Source: Paracidovorax wautersii (lineage in GTDB: Bacteria > Pseudomonadota > Gammaproteobacteria > Burkholderiales > Burkholderiaceae_C). Taken from it: a stretch of DNA of 64,000 bases. Shown here one piece after another: positions 19,349 through 33,928 of this stretch. Location: contig NZ_JAVIZX010000001.1 of assembly GCF_031453675.1 (NCBI RefSeq), positions 310,001 through 374,000 on the forward strand. The letters are read 5' to 3'. The position numbers and the translations under genes are program-made. The notes beneath the pieces were generated by a model that made no database searches, was not told the origin of the DNA, and worked only from the letters and a program-made list of their open reading frames with translations. How positions within the stretch are numbered: the stretch's first letter is position 1; every line of letters starts with the position of its first letter.

Positions 19349-19352
<4 letters not shown>
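18597..19352 (-). CDS. ABC-2 type transporter permease
   Basis: 251 residues with six predicted membrane helices and the ABC-2 signature region near the C-terminus (FLSGVFYSIQSLPPFWQTVSHLNPFFYMIDGFRYGFFG), typical of the YadH/NodJ group. It should form an exporter with the ATPase encoded immediately upstream; their genes overlap by 4 bp (ATGA). The substrate is unknown. Its position beside the Mla genes is common in Burkholderiales and suggests an envelope role, but that is inference. Confidence 0.9.
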
Positions 19353-20326
<974 letters not shown>

Positions 20327-20566
20327 GGGAATGGTCGATTTTACGGCGTCGCGCCGCGAGGCGCCGCCGCTGGGCGTGGAACCCGGGCCCGGGGGGCATC
20401 AAGAGAGAGTAGAGAGTCCGCCCAGTGCAGTGAAGAAGGCAGCGCGAAAGCCCGTCTGGCTGGTCCGCCCACAGCGGGCCGGTTCCGCAGCCGGTACGAG
20501 CGGCGAGCAGTGAGACCGCCCATCAGACCGGCGTCACCATGCCGCTCTACCGTTCACCTTTCGGCG

Positions 20567-20836
20567 TCAGGCCGCTGGCAGCAGCTCCTGCACGCCATAC
20601 AGCCCTGCCAGCGTGGCGAGCGACGCCGGCAAGGCCTTCACGGAAAAGCTCTTGCCTTCGGAGAGTGCGGCACGGCGGCATTCCAGCAGCACCGCCAGCG
20701 CCGACGAATCGAAAGCCGTGAGCGCACCGGCGTCCACCACCAGCTGGGGATCACGGTGCGCCTTGAGCCCCTGCAGGAGCATGCGCAGGCTCGCGCTGGC
20801 CTGCTGGTGCGTCAGTTCGGAAGGGAGGACCAGCAT
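20567..20836 (-). CDS. mlaB: MlaB, STAS-domain subunit of the Mla lipid transporter
   Basis: 89 residues forming a single STAS domain: PQLVVDAGALTAFDSSALAVLLECRR includes the conserved D-SSAL loop. MlaB binds the ATPase MlaF and is needed for activity of the inner-membrane MlaFEDB complex. It ends the mlaF-E-D-A-C-B series, 19 bp downstream of mlaC. The short divergent protein is identified partly by this context. Confidence 0.87.
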   Translation of the reverse strand: MLVLPSELTHQQASASLRMLLQGLKAHRDPQLVVDAGALTAFDSSALAVLLECRRAALSEGKSFSVKALPASLATLAGLYGVQELLPAA

Positions 20837-20855
20837 GGCAGCCGCGCGTGCCGGA

Positions 20856-21512
20856 TCAGCTGGCCTTGCCGCCGCTGCCGGCGTTGGCCTTGTTGCGGGC
20901 CGCCAGCGCTTCGATCAAGCCATCCACGCCCTTGGCGTTGATCTCCTGCGCGAACTGGCTGCGGTAGGTATCGACCAGCCACACGCCCATCACGTTCAGG
21001 TTGTAGATCTTCCAGCCCGCGCCTTCGCCGGGCGTCTTCTCCAGGCGGTAGTCAAGCTGGATGGGGTCGCCACGGCCCAGGATTTCGGTGCGCACCAGCA
21101 CGTCCTTGTCCTGCGGCTGGGCACGCAGCGGCTTCACGTTGATGCTGACGTTGGTGTTGACCTGGTTCAGCGCGCCCGAGTACGTGCGCACCAGCAACGT
21201 CTTGAACTCTTCCTGCAGGCGCCCCTGCTGCTCGGGGGTGGCCTGGCGCCAGCCGGGGCCGACCGCCGCAGCCGTCATGCGGCGGAAGTTCACGTGCGGC
21301 AGGATGTCGCGGTCCACCAGCGAGATCACGCGGTTGATGTCGCCAGCCTTCAGGTTCTTGTCGGTGCGGATTTTCTCCAGCACATCCGCCGACAGCCGCT
21401 TGACAAGGGCGTCGGGCGCTTCGTCGGCGGCCAGGGCCGACAGGGGCAGGCCCAGCCAGGCCACAGCGGTTGCGCAAAGGGCCGCATGGCCCAGGGTACG
21501 TCGATTCATCAT
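20856..21512 (-). CDS. mlaC: MlaC, periplasmic phospholipid-binding protein
   Basis: 218 residues from the ATG at 21512 (a second ATG follows at once). A cleavable signal peptide is clear: HAALCATAVAWLGLPLSALAA. The mature part matches the MlaC/Ttg2D family (VISLVDRDILPHVNFRRMTAAAVG, GWKIYNLNVMGVWLVDTYRSQF). MlaC ferries phospholipids between the outer-membrane MlaA complex and MlaFEDB. The frame is open upstream to 21812, but the signal peptide fixes the start. Confidence 0.95.
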   Translation of the reverse strand: MMNRRTLGHAALCATAVAWLGLPLSALAADEAPDALVKRLSADVLEKIRTDKNLKAGDINRVISLVDRDILPHVNFRRMTAAAVGPGWRQATPEQQGRLQEEFKTLLVRTYSGALNQVNTNVSINVKPLRAQPQDKDVLVRTEILGRGDPIQLDYRLEKTPGEGAGWKIYNLNVMGVWLVDTYRSQFAQEINAKGVDGLIEALAARNKANAGSGGKAS

Positions 21513-21654
21513 TGTCTTGGGTCCTTCGTTGGATGTGCGGGCATCCGCATCAGTCCATTGTGGTGGGGTCCGGCCGGCGCTTCGCGTCGCTTCGGTACCC
21601 ACATGCAAGCAACTGCAACCCCGCGGCGTGTCTGCCGACAGGCGGGGCCGCCTT

Positions 21655-22416
21655 TTACTCGTCTTCGCGGGGAAGTTGTCCTGCGCCGCTGTCGTAGTCT
21701 TCGTCGTTCTGCAGGCGGCCGCTCGCGCCCTGCTGGCTGCGGTACTGCAGGAAGGCATCGCGCGTGAAGCTGTACTTGTCGAGCGACGCCGTTTCCAGCA
21801 CCGAGCCGGCACCCAGCAGGCCGGCCCGTTTGTCGACGATGCGCAGGGCGTACAGCTGGTTGCGGGCGGAAACGGGATCCACCTCGCGCAGCAGGTTGCC
21901 GTAGGTCTCCACCGGCAGGGCCGCGGTGTCCCGGACCGTGGATGGCCCGAGCAAAGGCAGCACCAGGTACGGGCCCGTAGGGACGCCCCAGTGGCCCAGC
22001 GTCAGGCCGAAGTCCTGCTTGTGGCGGTCGATGTCCATCTCGGAGGCGATATCGAGCACGCCGCCCAGGCCGAACACGGTGTTCACGTTGAAGCGCACGA
22101 AGCTTTCGTACGCTTCCAGGCCCTTGAACTGCAGCAGGTTGTTGACGAACGACCAGGCATCGCCCAGGTTGGCGAAGAAGTTGGTCACGCCGGTGCGCAC
22201 GAAGCTGGGCGTGACGTCACGGTACGCCGTGGCGACGGGCTTGAGCACCACGTCATCGACCTTGTCGTTGAAGGTGGTCATGCCCCGGTTGTAGGGCTCG
22301 AACGGATCGTTCGGGTTGGCGTTCGGTCCCGTGGCACAGCCTGCCAGCATCAGGGCCGCAGCCACTACCGTCGCCCGCACGCCCCACGCCCTCTGGTTCA
22401 TCGTTGTGTTTTTCAT
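21655..22416 (-). CDS. mlaA: MlaA/VacJ outer-membrane lipoprotein
   Basis: 253 residues. Lipoprotein signal with lipobox LAGC near residue 27, then the family block NDPFEPYNRGMTTFNDKVDD and QDFGLTLGHWGVPTGPYLVLPLLGPST. MlaA removes mislocalised phospholipids from the outer leaflet of the outer membrane. Here it lies inside the mla operon between mlaD (4-bp overlap) and mlaC, whereas in E. coli vacJ is encoded elsewhere. The C-terminal ~40 residues are acidic and variable. Confidence 0.95.
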   Translation of the reverse strand: MKNTTMNQRAWGVRATVVAAALMLAGCATGPNANPNDPFEPYNRGMTTFNDKVDDVVLKPVATAYRDVTPSFVRTGVTNFFANLGDAWSFVNNLLQFKGLEAYESFVRFNVNTVFGLGGVLDIASEMDIDRHKQDFGLTLGHWGVPTGPYLVLPLLGPSTVRDTAALPVETYGNLLREVDPVSARNQLYALRIVDKRAGLLGAGSVLETASLDKYSFTRDAFLQYRSQQGASGRLQNDEDYDSGAGQLPREDE

Positions 22417-22892
22417 TTCTTGTTTCCTCCGGAACCACCCTCTTCGGCCTTGCCGTAGAGGAACTGGCCGATCAGGTTTTCCAGCACCACGGCGGACTGG
22501 GTCGCGGTCACGACGTCGCCTTCGGCCAGATTCTTTTCATCCGCCCCCGCCTCGACGCCCACGTACTGATCGCCCAGCAGGCCGCTGGTCAGGATCTTGA
22601 AGGAGCTGTCCTTGGGGAAGGCAAAGCGCTTTTCCAGCTCCAGCGACACGCTGGCCTGGAAGGTCTTGTCGTCGAAGGTGATGGATTTCACGCGTCCGAC
22701 CACCACGCCCGCGCTGCGCACGGCCGCCTTGGGCTTCAGGCCGCCGATGTTGTCGAAGCGGGCCGTGATCTGGTAGCCGGTCTGGAAGTTCAGGTTGAGC
22801 AGGTTGGCGGACTGCAGCGCCAGGAAAATCAGCGCGGCGCCGCCCAGCAGGACGAACAGTCCCACCCAGATGTCGTTCTTGGAATGCTGCAT
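22413..22892 (-). CDS. mlaD: MlaD, MCE-domain membrane protein
   Basis: 159 residues from the ATG at 22892, which follows AAGGATCACC. One N-terminal helix (IWVGLFVLLGGAALIFLALQ) anchors it in the inner membrane. The single MCE domain (~40-118) contains NIGGLKPKAAVRSAGVVVGRV and ILTSGLLGDQYVGVEAG. Its hexamer forms the periplasmic channel of the MlaFEDB complex. Its stop overlaps the mlaA start. The frame is open 13 codons upstream, but the ribosome-binding site favours this start. Confidence 0.95.
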   Translation of the reverse strand: MQHSKNDIWVGLFVLLGGAALIFLALQSANLLNLNFQTGYQITARFDNIGGLKPKAAVRSAGVVVGRVKSITFDDKTFQASVSLELEKRFAFPKDSSFKILTSGLLGDQYVGVEAGADEKNLAEGDVVTATQSAVVLENLIGQFLYGKAEEGGSGGNKK

Positions 22893-22931
22893 GGTGATCC
22901 TTCTTGCTTGTGGCGCCTGCGTCGGCCCCAC

Positions 22932-23714
22932 TCAAATACTGAACATCAGGGCCGTGAGGACGAAGTCCAGGCCCAGCACGGTGAGCGATGCCATCACCAC
23001 GGTGCGCGTCGTGGCGCGCGAGACGCCTTCGGGCGTGGGCTTGGCCACGAAACCCTGCAGCACGGCGATGAAGGTCACGGCCACGCCGAAGACCACGCTC
23101 TTGACGACGCCGTTGCCCACGTCCTTCCAGACGTCGACCCCGCTCTGCATCGCACCCCAGAAGGCGCCCGCATCCACGCCGATGAGCAGCACGCCCACGA
23201 TCCAGCCGCCGATGACACCGACCGCACTGAACACCGCGGCCAGCAGCGGCATGGCGATCACGCCGGCCCAGAAGCGGGGGGCGAGTATGCGGCGCACCGG
23301 ATCGACGGCCATCATCTCCATGGCCGACAGTTGCTCGCCGGCCCGCATGAGGCCGATCTCCGCGGTGAGCGACGTGCCGGCGCGGCCTGCGAAGAGCAGC
23401 GCCGTGACGACGGGGCCGAGTTCGCGCACCAGCCCCAGCGTGACCACCAGCCCCAGCGCGTTGGCCGAACCGTACATCTGCAGCACGTTGTAGCCCTGCA
23501 GGGCCAGCACGAAGCCGACGAACAGGCCGGACATGGCGATGATCGACAGCGAATAGTTGCCCAGGAAATGCACCTGGTCGCGCACCAGGCCCGGGCGCTG
23601 GAACACCGGCCCGAAGAGTGCCACCAGGCGGCCGAAGAGGCGCGCACCCAGACCCAGATCGGCCAGCTTGCTGCGCACCGCGTAACCCACGTGGGAAGGA
23701 CGCCACCAGCTCAT
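22932..23714 (-). CDS. mlaE: MlaE, permease of the Mla transporter
   Basis: 260 residues with five to six membrane helices and the MlaE family segments [43 protein letters not shown] and [12 protein letters not shown]. It is the transmembrane subunit that works with the ATPase MlaF. The start overlaps the mlaF stop by 4 bp (ATGA); mlaD starts 39 bp further on. Confidence 0.96.
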   Translation of the reverse strand: MSWWRPSHVGYAVRSKLADLGLGARLFGRLVALFGPVFQRPGLVRDQVHFLGNYSLSIIAMSGLFVGFVLALQGYNVLQMYGSANALGLVVTLGLVRELGPVVTALLFAGRAGTSLTAEIGLMRAGEQLSAMEMMAVDPVRRILAPRFWAGVIAMPLLAAVFSAVGVIGGWIVGVLLIGVDAGAFWGAMQSGVDVWKDVGNGVVKSVVFGVAVTFIAVLQGFVAKPTPEGVSRATTRTVVMASLTVLGLDFVLTALMFSI

Positions 23715-24559
23715 GGTCGGCCTCCTGCGGCCTGGGACGGCACACCGCCGACGGGACCGAAGTCGTCCGCCACGGACGGGCCTGCGTAATGGAAGGGCAC
23801 GGGGCCGGTGGGCAGCGCATGCACGAACTGGTGCACCAGCGGATCCGTGCTGGCACGCACCTCGGCGGGAGTGCCCTGGGCTGCCACCACGCCATCGCCC
23901 AGGATGACGACATGGTCTGCCAGGTTGAAGGTTTCCTCCAGATCGTGCGACACGATGATGGTGGTGAGCCCCATGGCGTCGTTGAGCTGGCGGATCAGCT
24001 GGGCCGCAGTGCCCAGGGAGATCGGATCGAGCCCGGCGAAGGGCTCGTCGTACATGATGAGCTCCGGGTCCAGCGCCACGGCACGGGCCAGCGCCACACG
24101 GCGGGCCATCCCGCCGGAAATCTGGCTGGGCATCAGGTCGCGCGCACCGCGCAGGCCGACGGCGTGCAGCTTCATGAGCACGATGTCGCGCACCAGCTCT
24201 TCGGCCAGATCGGTGTGCTCACGCAGCGGAAAGGCCACGTTCTCGAACACGCTCATGTCGGTGAACAGTGCACCGAACTGGAACAGCATGCCCATGCGCC
24301 GGCGCGCGGCATACAGCTGCTGCGCGTCCATGCGGCCCACGTCCTGCCCGTCGAACAGGACTTCACCCTGCTGGGCCTTCTGCTGGCCGCCGAGCAGGCG
24401 CAGCACGGTGGTCTTGCCACCGCCGGAGGCGCCCATGAGCGCGGTGACCTTGCCGCGCGGCACCTGCAGCGACACGTCGCGCAGGATCGTGCGCTCGCCA
24501 TACCCGAAGGTGACGTTGCGCAGCTCGGCGAAAGAAGGGGTGTGTGGTGGGGAATCCAT
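23711..24559 (-). CDS. mlaF: MlaF, ATPase of the Mla phospholipid transporter
   Basis: 282 residues, first gene of the mlaFEDACB operon. Walker [17 protein letters not shown], the MlaF-type Q-loop [22 protein letters not shown], signature [14 protein letters not shown], Walker [15 protein letters not shown] and H-loop VSHDLEE are seen. The C-terminal ~35 residues after VHALPTGP are variable. The 134-bp upstream region should hold the operon promoter; it contains GGATAGCCCC and ATTTGGAAACAC stretches, but no promoter was assigned. Confidence 0.96.
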   Translation of the reverse strand: MDSPPHTPSFAELRNVTFGYGERTILRDVSLQVPRGKVTALMGASGGGKTTVLRLLGGQQKAQQGEVLFDGQDVGRMDAQQLYAARRRMGMLFQFGALFTDMSVFENVAFPLREHTDLAEELVRDIVLMKLHAVGLRGARDLMPSQISGGMARRVALARAVALDPELIMYDEPFAGLDPISLGTAAQLIRQLNDAMGLTTIIVSHDLEETFNLADHVVILGDGVVAAQGTPAEVRASTDPLVHQFVHALPTGPVPFHYAGPSVADDFGPVGGVPSQAAGGRP

Positions 24560-24693
24560 GGAAGCAGGGAAAGCCGGTAGAACACCGGCCCGTCGGATGA
24601 TAAGGGATAGCCCCTACCTCCCCACGCCCCCCATTGGGATGGTATTTGGAAACACTGTGTTTTTATCGATGGGCCGCGCGCGCCCGCGCCGCT

Positions 24694-25497
24694 TCACAGC
24701 ATGTGGTGCAGGAAGGCGCGGCTGCGCTCGTGGGCCGGCTGGGCGAAGAACTCGGCCGCGGGGCGGGACTCGATGAGCTCGCCGCCGTCCATGAAGGCCA
24801 CCGTGTGGGCCACCTCGCGGGCGAAGCCCATCTCGTGCGTGACCACCAGCATGGTCATGTGTTCTTCGGCCAGCTCGCGCATGGTGCGCAGCACCTCGCC
24901 CGTCAGCTCCGGATCGAGCGCGGAGGTCGGCTCGTCGAACAGCATGATGTCGGGCTCCATGGCCAGGGCCCGGGCGATGGCCACCCGCTGCTTCTGGCCG
25001 CCCGACAGGCGCGACGGATAGCTGTTGCGCTTGTCCGCCAGGCCCACCTTGGCCAGCAGCACCTCGGCACGGGCGATCGCGGCCTCGCGCGGCACGCCCT
25101 GCACCACCATCGGCGCTTCGATGATGTTCTGCAGCACCGTCAGGTGCGGGAACAGATTGAAGTGCTGGAACACCATGCCCATCTTGCGGCAGATGCGGCG
25201 CACCTCGGCATCCGGCGCGTACGTGCTGCGGCCCACCGCACCCGTGGCCGCGAGCACCTCGCCTTCGATGGCGATGTGGCCGGCGTCGATGGTCTCCAGG
25301 TGGTTGAGGCAGCGCAGGAAGGTGCTCTTGCCCGAGCCCGACGGGCCGATGACGGCCGCCACCTCGCCCTTGCGCAGCTGCAGCGTCACGCCGCGCAGCA
25401 CCTCGGTGCCGCCGAAGGCCTTGCGGATGCCGCGCGCGTCGATCATCGGCACGGCGGTGGCCGCGGGCGATGGCGCGTCACTCGTCGTGTTTGGCAT
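24694..25497 (-). CDS. polar amino-acid ABC transporter ATPase
   Basis: 267 residues of the GlnQ/HisP type: Walker A GPSGSGKSTFLRCLNHLE, FQHFNLFPHLTVLQNI, signature LSGGQKQRVAIARALAMEP, Walker B IMLFDEPTSALDPEL and H-loop VTHEMGFAREVA. It should energise uptake with the permease (20-bp overlap upstream) and the binding protein. Which amino acid is carried cannot be decided from sequence alone. Confidence 0.93.
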   Translation of the reverse strand: MPNTTSDAPSPAATAVPMIDARGIRKAFGGTEVLRGVTLQLRKGEVAAVIGPSGSGKSTFLRCLNHLETIDAGHIAIEGEVLAATGAVGRSTYAPDAEVRRICRKMGMVFQHFNLFPHLTVLQNIIEAPMVVQGVPREAAIARAEVLLAKVGLADKRNSYPSRLSGGQKQRVAIARALAMEPDIMLFDEPTSALDPELTGEVLRTMRELAEEHMTMLVVTHEMGFAREVAHTVAFMDGGELIESRPAAEFFAQPAHERSRAFLHHML

Positions 25498-26131
25498 AGC
25501 GTTTCTCCAGGCGCTGGAAGCCCCAGGTCAGCACCAGGGTCATGATGAGATAGAAGGCGGCGGCGACGATGAACGGCGTGGTCGTGAAGTCGCGCTGCAC
25601 GATGCCGCGCGCGGCGCGCAGCAGGTCGTTGAGCGCCAGCACGTAGATCAGCGAGGTGTCCTTGACCAGCGTGATGGTCTCGTTGCTCATGGGCGGCAGG
25701 ATGCGGCGCACCATCTGCGGCAGCACGATGCGGCGCATGGTCTGGCCGTAGGTCATGCCCAGCACCTTGGCGCCCTCGTACTGGCCGCGGTCGATGGACT
25801 GGATGCCGGCGCGGAAGATCTCGGCGAAGTACGCCGCGTAGTTGAGCGCAAAGGCCACCACCGCGGCCGGAAAGTCCGGCAGCCGCACGCCGATGACCGG
25901 CACGAAGGGCAGCGCGAAGTAGATGAACAGCATCTGCAGCATGAGCGGCGTGCCGCGCATGAGCCAGATGTAGCCGTTCACCAGCCCCGACAGCAGGCCG
26001 AACCGCGAGACGCGCACGAGCGCCAGCACCAGCCCCAGCGGCACCGCCAGCGCCAGCGTGATGGCAAAGAGCTTCAGCGTGACCGTCGCGCCCTGCGCCA
26101 GCGGCCCCAGAAGGGAAAGAACGTAATCCAT
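25478..26131 (-). CDS. polar amino-acid ABC transporter permease (HisM/GlnP type)
   Basis: 217 residues with about five membrane helices. It carries the EAA-type loop FRAGIQSIDRGQYEGAKVLGMTYGQTMRRIVLPQMVRRILPP and the N-terminal GATVTLKLFAITLALAVPLGLVLAL of the HisM/GlnP family. Only one permease gene is present, so the transporter would use a homodimer. It overlaps the ATPase gene by 20 bp. A 175-bp gap containing an R2 repeat separates it from the binding-protein gene. Confidence 0.93.
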   Translation of the reverse strand: MDYVLSLLGPLAQGATVTLKLFAITLALAVPLGLVLALVRVSRFGLLSGLVNGYIWLMRGTPLMLQMLFIYFALPFVPVIGVRLPDFPAAVVAFALNYAAYFAEIFRAGIQSIDRGQYEGAKVLGMTYGQTMRRIVLPQMVRRILPPMSNETITLVKDTSLIYVLALNDLLRAARGIVQRDFTTTPFIVAAAFYLIMTLVLTWGFQRLEKRYAKHDE

Positions 26132-26205
26132 GCAGTCAGAACAGTTCAGCTATTGCACGACGCACAGCGTATGCAACTGGCGCGGCCCAGATCAGGGGAC
26201 GCCGC

Positions 26206-26306
26206 GCAAGGGCCGCCCCGCCGCGCTGGCGTCGTCCCCCTTCCCGCATCGCGCAGCGATGCGAGAGAAGGGGGAAGCGGCAAAGCCGCTCAGGGGGTTG
26301 CCCCCA
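26206..26306 (-). repeat. R2 hairpin repeat directly behind the substrate-binding-protein gene
   Basis: Read on the minus strand it begins at the stop codon: GGGGGCAACCCCCTGAGCGG, then CTTTGCCGCTTCCCCCTTC, CGCATCGCTGCGCGATGCGG and GAAGGGGGACGACGCC. Several nested inverted pairs (GGGGG/CCCCC, AGCGG/CCGCT, CATCG/CGATG) could fold. The same sequence type follows the genes ending at 37848 and 50079. Confidence 0.75.
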
Positions 26307-27110
26307 TCACTTCAAGATGTTCTTGCCAAACCACTGCTCGGCGATCTTGGCGGCCGAGCCGTCCTGCTTCATCTCGCCCAGCGCCTTGTCCAGCTTGCCC
26401 AGCAGTTCGGCGTCGTCCTTGCGCACGCCCACGCCATAGTCTTCGGTGCCGAAGTGCTCGTCCAGCACGGCGTAGTCCTGCGGCTTCTTGGCGACGTAGT
26501 AGCGGCCCACGACTTCATCGACCACCACGGCCTGCAGGCGGCCGGTGGACACGTCCATCAGCGCGGCCACGTTGTCGCCGAAGGTCTTGAATTCCTTGAA
26601 CGACTTGAACACGGCGTCTTCCTTCTTGACCGCGTCCACGGCGCTGGAACCTTCCTGCGCACCCACCACCTTGCCGGCCAGATCGGCCTTGGTCTTGATG
26701 GCGCTGCTGGCGGCCACCACCACGATCTGGTGGTTCTCCATGTAGGGCGCGGTGAAGCCGATGTTCTGCTTGCGCTCTTCGGTGATGGTCAGGCCGTTCC
26801 ACAGCGCATCCACGCGCTTGCCGGACAGCTCGGCCTCCTTGGCGCTCCAGTCGATGGGCTTGAACTCGACCTCCACGCCCATGCGCTTGGCCGCCTCGCG
26901 GGCCATGTCGATATCGAAGCCGACGATCTCGTTCTTCTCGTTGCGAAAGCCCATCGGCGGGAAGTTGTCGTCCAGGCCCACCACGATCTTGGTGGCGGCG
27001 GCCGGTGCCGGCGTGGCGGCCGTGCCGGACGACGATGCGTTTTCGTTCTTGCCACAGGCGGCAAGCAGAACGCCCACGGAAACCAGGGCGATGGCAGCGA
27101 TCTTTTTCAT
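26307..27110 (-). CDS. polar amino-acid ABC transporter substrate-binding lipoprotein
   Basis: 267 residues from the ATG at 27110. The signal peptide MKKIAAIALVSVGVLLAAC ends in lipobox LAAC, followed by a Ser/Ala/Pro linker. The mature part is a family 3 solute-binding protein: KIVVGLDDNFPPMGFRNEKNEIVGFDIDMA, DALWNGLTITEERKQ and a C-terminal YGVGVRKDDAELLGKLDKAL. It is the first gene of the transporter unit and ends in an R2 repeat. The specific ligand is not evident. Confidence 0.93.
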   Translation of the reverse strand: MKKIAAIALVSVGVLLAACGKNENASSSGTAATPAPAAATKIVVGLDDNFPPMGFRNEKNEIVGFDIDMAREAAKRMGVEVEFKPIDWSAKEAELSGKRVDALWNGLTITEERKQNIGFTAPYMENHQIVVVAASSAIKTKADLAGKVVGAQEGSSAVDAVKKEDAVFKSFKEFKTFGDNVAALMDVSTGRLQAVVVDEVVGRYYVAKKPQDYAVLDEHFGTEDYGVGVRKDDAELLGKLDKALGEMKQDGSAAKIAEQWFGKNILK

Positions 27111-27302
27111 GACTCTCGAAGGTCCAAAAGCAAAAAACAGCGCGTGCCGGCCAGCGTCTGCGGCTGGCGGGACACGCGCATCGGAAGAGGAATCCAGCCC
27201 GTATTGTCTCCGAGACGGCGGCCGGCGCTCCAAAACGGTGCGCCGCCGCCCTGGGAACGGGGCGCTGGCTGACGCGGCCGTCACACCGCGGCACGCAAAA
27301 AG

Positions 27303-27384
27303 AAGAGCTGCTTGCGCCCGTCTCGCTTGCATTTCAAGGACAAATGACCTTGAACACAAGCAGTGACGAGCGCAAGCAGCTCTT
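27303..27384 (-). terminator. large inverted repeat behind gltD, probable terminator
   Basis: Perfect 15-bp arms AAGAGCTGCTTGCGC (27303-27317) and its complement (27370-27384) enclose further imperfect pairing and an inner stem TCAAGG...CCTTGA (27333-27352). On the minus strand the structure ends in CTCTTCTTTTTGCG. Position 56 bp behind the gltD stop suggests termination, but it is larger than a usual terminator. The right arm continues into an R1-like sequence. Confidence 0.5.
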
Positions 27385-27397
27385 TATTCGATAGCAA
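27369..27397 (+). repeat. R1-like fragment behind gltD
   Basis: AGCGCAAGCAGCTCTTTATT followed by CGATAGCA resembles the right half of R1 (AAGCGC-NNN-CAGCTA-N-ATAGC) with one substitution in CAGCTC. It overlaps the right arm of the large inverted repeat. Confidence 0.45.
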
Positions 27398-27439
27398 CCA
27401 TCACCGCAGCCACTCCCAGTGGCGCGGCGGCGGCCCGGG

Positions 27440-28918
27440 TCAGCGCGGCAGGTCGGAGTAGCCCATCAGAAACTCGTCCACCGCCCGCGCGGCCTGGCGG
27501 CCTTCGCGGATGGCCCAGACCACCAGCGACTGGCCGCGGCGGATGTCGCCGGCGGCGAACACCTTGGGCACGTTGGTGGCGTAGCCGCCGTCGAAGTCGG
27601 TGGTGGCGCGGGCATTGCCACGCGCATCCTTGTCCACGCCGAAGGCTTCCAGCACGGCGGCGACCGGGCTCACGAAGCCCATGGCCAGCAGCACCAGGTC
27701 GGCCTTCAGGGTCTGCTCGGAGCCCGGCACCTCGACCATCTTGCCGTCCTTCCATTCGACGCGCACGGTCTTCAGGCCGGTGACCTTGCCCTTCTCGCCG
27801 ACCAGCTCCTTGGTGGAGATGGCGAACTCGCGCTCGCAGCCTTCCTCGTGGCTGGAGCTCGTGCGCAGCTTGATCGGCCAGTAGGGCCAGGTCAGCGGGC
27901 GGTTCTCCACTTCGGGCGGCTGGGGCATCAGCTCGAACTGCGTGACGCTGGCCGCGCCATGGCGGTTGCTGGTGCCCACGCAGTCGCTGCCGGTGTCGCC
28001 GCCGCCGATCACGATGACGTGCTTGCCGTCGGCGCGCAGCTGGCCTTTGAGCTTGTCGCCGGCGTTGACCTTGTTCTGCTGCGGCAGGAACTCCATGGCG
28101 AAGTGCACGCCGTCCAGGTCGCGGCCGGGCACGGGCAGGTCGCGCGACTGCTCGGCGCCGCCGGTCAGCAGCACGGCGTCGAAGTCCTTGTGCAGTTGCT
28201 CGGGCGTGATGGTTTCCTTGGCCCAGTTGGTGACCTTGGAGCCTTTGCCCAGGCCGTCCTTCTCCGCACCGATGAACACGCCGGTGCGGATGGTGACGCC
28301 CTCGGCCACCATCTGCTCGGCGCGGCGGTCGATGTGCGACTTCTCCATCTTGAAGTCGGGAATGCCGTAGCGCAGCAGGCCGCCGATGCGGTCGTTCTTC
28401 TCGAACAGCGTCACGTCGTGCCCGGCGCGCGCCAGTTGCTGGGCGGCGGCCATGCCGGCCGGGCCGGAGCCCACCACGGCCACCTTCTTGCCGGTCTTGT
28501 GCTTCGCCGGCAGCGGCTTGACCCAGCCCTCGGCCCAGGCGCGGTCGATGATGGCGTGTTCGATGGACTTGATGCCCACCGCGTCGTCGTTCACGTTGAG
28601 CACGCATGCGGCCTCGCAGGGCGCGGGGCAGATGCGGCCGGTGAACTCGGGGAAGTTGTTCGTGCTGTGCAGCACGGCGATGGCGCTCTTCCAGTCCTGC
28701 TGGTAGACCAGGTCGTTGAAGTCCGGAATGATGTTGTTGACCGGGCAGCCGTTGTTGCAGAACGGCGTGCCGCAGTCCATGCAGCGCGCGCCCTGGATCT
28801 TGGCCTGCGTGTCATCGAGGCCGATGACGAATTCCTTGTAGTGCTTCAGGCGCTCGCCGACGGGCTTGTAGCCCTCTTCGATGCGCTCGTATTCCATGAA
28901 GCCGGTGGTCTTTCCCAT
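27440..28918 (-). CDS. gltD: glutamate synthase small (beta) subunit
   Basis: 492 residues. GltD passes electrons from NADPH through FAD and iron-sulfur clusters to GltB for making two glutamates from glutamine and 2-oxoglutarate. N-terminal Cys clusters [19 protein letters not shown] and [12 protein letters not shown] bind 4Fe-4S. The FAD motif [19 protein letters not shown] and the NADPH motif [13 protein letters not shown] follow. It lies 89 bp downstream of gltB, and a large inverted repeat follows. Confidence 0.97.
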   Translation of the reverse strand: MGKTTGFMEYERIEEGYKPVGERLKHYKEFVIGLDDTQAKIQGARCMDCGTPFCNNGCPVNNIIPDFNDLVYQQDWKSAIAVLHSTNNFPEFTGRICPAPCEAACVLNVNDDAVGIKSIEHAIIDRAWAEGWVKPLPAKHKTGKKVAVVGSGPAGMAAAQQLARAGHDVTLFEKNDRIGGLLRYGIPDFKMEKSHIDRRAEQMVAEGVTIRTGVFIGAEKDGLGKGSKVTNWAKETITPEQLHKDFDAVLLTGGAEQSRDLPVPGRDLDGVHFAMEFLPQQNKVNAGDKLKGQLRADGKHVIVIGGGDTGSDCVGTSNRHGAASVTQFELMPQPPEVENRPLTWPYWPIKLRTSSSHEEGCEREFAISTKELVGEKGKVTGLKTVRVEWKDGKMVEVPGSEQTLKADLVLLAMGFVSPVAAVLEAFGVDKDARGNARATTDFDGGYATNVPKVFAAGDIRRGQSLVVWAIREGRQAARAVDEFLMGYSDLPR

Positions 28919-29007
28919 GATGTCTGTCCTGATGTCTGTGGATGCTGTGCGAGCCGAGCGGCTGGCCCGTATGGCCGGGCGCCGGGCCGCTCTGCGGGGC
29001 TGCCGCC

Positions 29008-33741
<4,734 letters not shown>

Positions 33742-33799
33742 GGCGCACTCTCCTCAGGGAAATGGGTCGCAGGGACCGCAAGGTTAGTGCAATGCAACA

Positions 33800-33813
33800 T
33801 GCTTGCGCAAGCA
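33800..33813. promoter_or_regulatory. 14-bp palindrome upstream of gltB
   Basis: TGCTTGCGCAAGCA is a perfect dyad 59-72 bp upstream of the gltB ATG. It could be an operator for a dimeric regulator. It also resembles the GCTTGCGCAAGC core of some R1 copies, so a repeat remnant is an alternative. Confidence 0.35.
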
Positions 33814-33928
33814 GATTAATTAGGGTCAGATACTATTTATAAATAGGAATTTTTCTCATTTATTTATATTGGGGACATATTAAAAACAGGAGCAACAAAC
33901 CTAAATCTACTAACGGTTTCCATTTTCT
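33814..33928. other. AT-rich pocket next to the transposase
   Basis: About 115 bp that are mostly A+T (ACTATTTATAAATAGG with its own dyad, TTTATTTATATTGG, ATTAAAAAC) against a ~68% GC background. No gene is seen. The sharp change of composition on both sides points to inserted DNA carried with the tyrosine transposase. Confidence 0.6.

Larger units (their letters stand above)
27111..27439. other. intergenic region between gltD and the binding-protein gene
   Basis: 329 bp without a convincing gene. The half next to the binding-protein gene should hold its promoter. The half next to gltD holds a large inverted repeat (27303-27384) and an R1-like fragment. No other structure was recognised. Confidence 0.5.

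Noticed and set aside
24560-24693. A specific promoter or regulator site for the mla operon
   Set aside because: Some symmetric-looking stretches exist, but none matches a consensus well enough to name.
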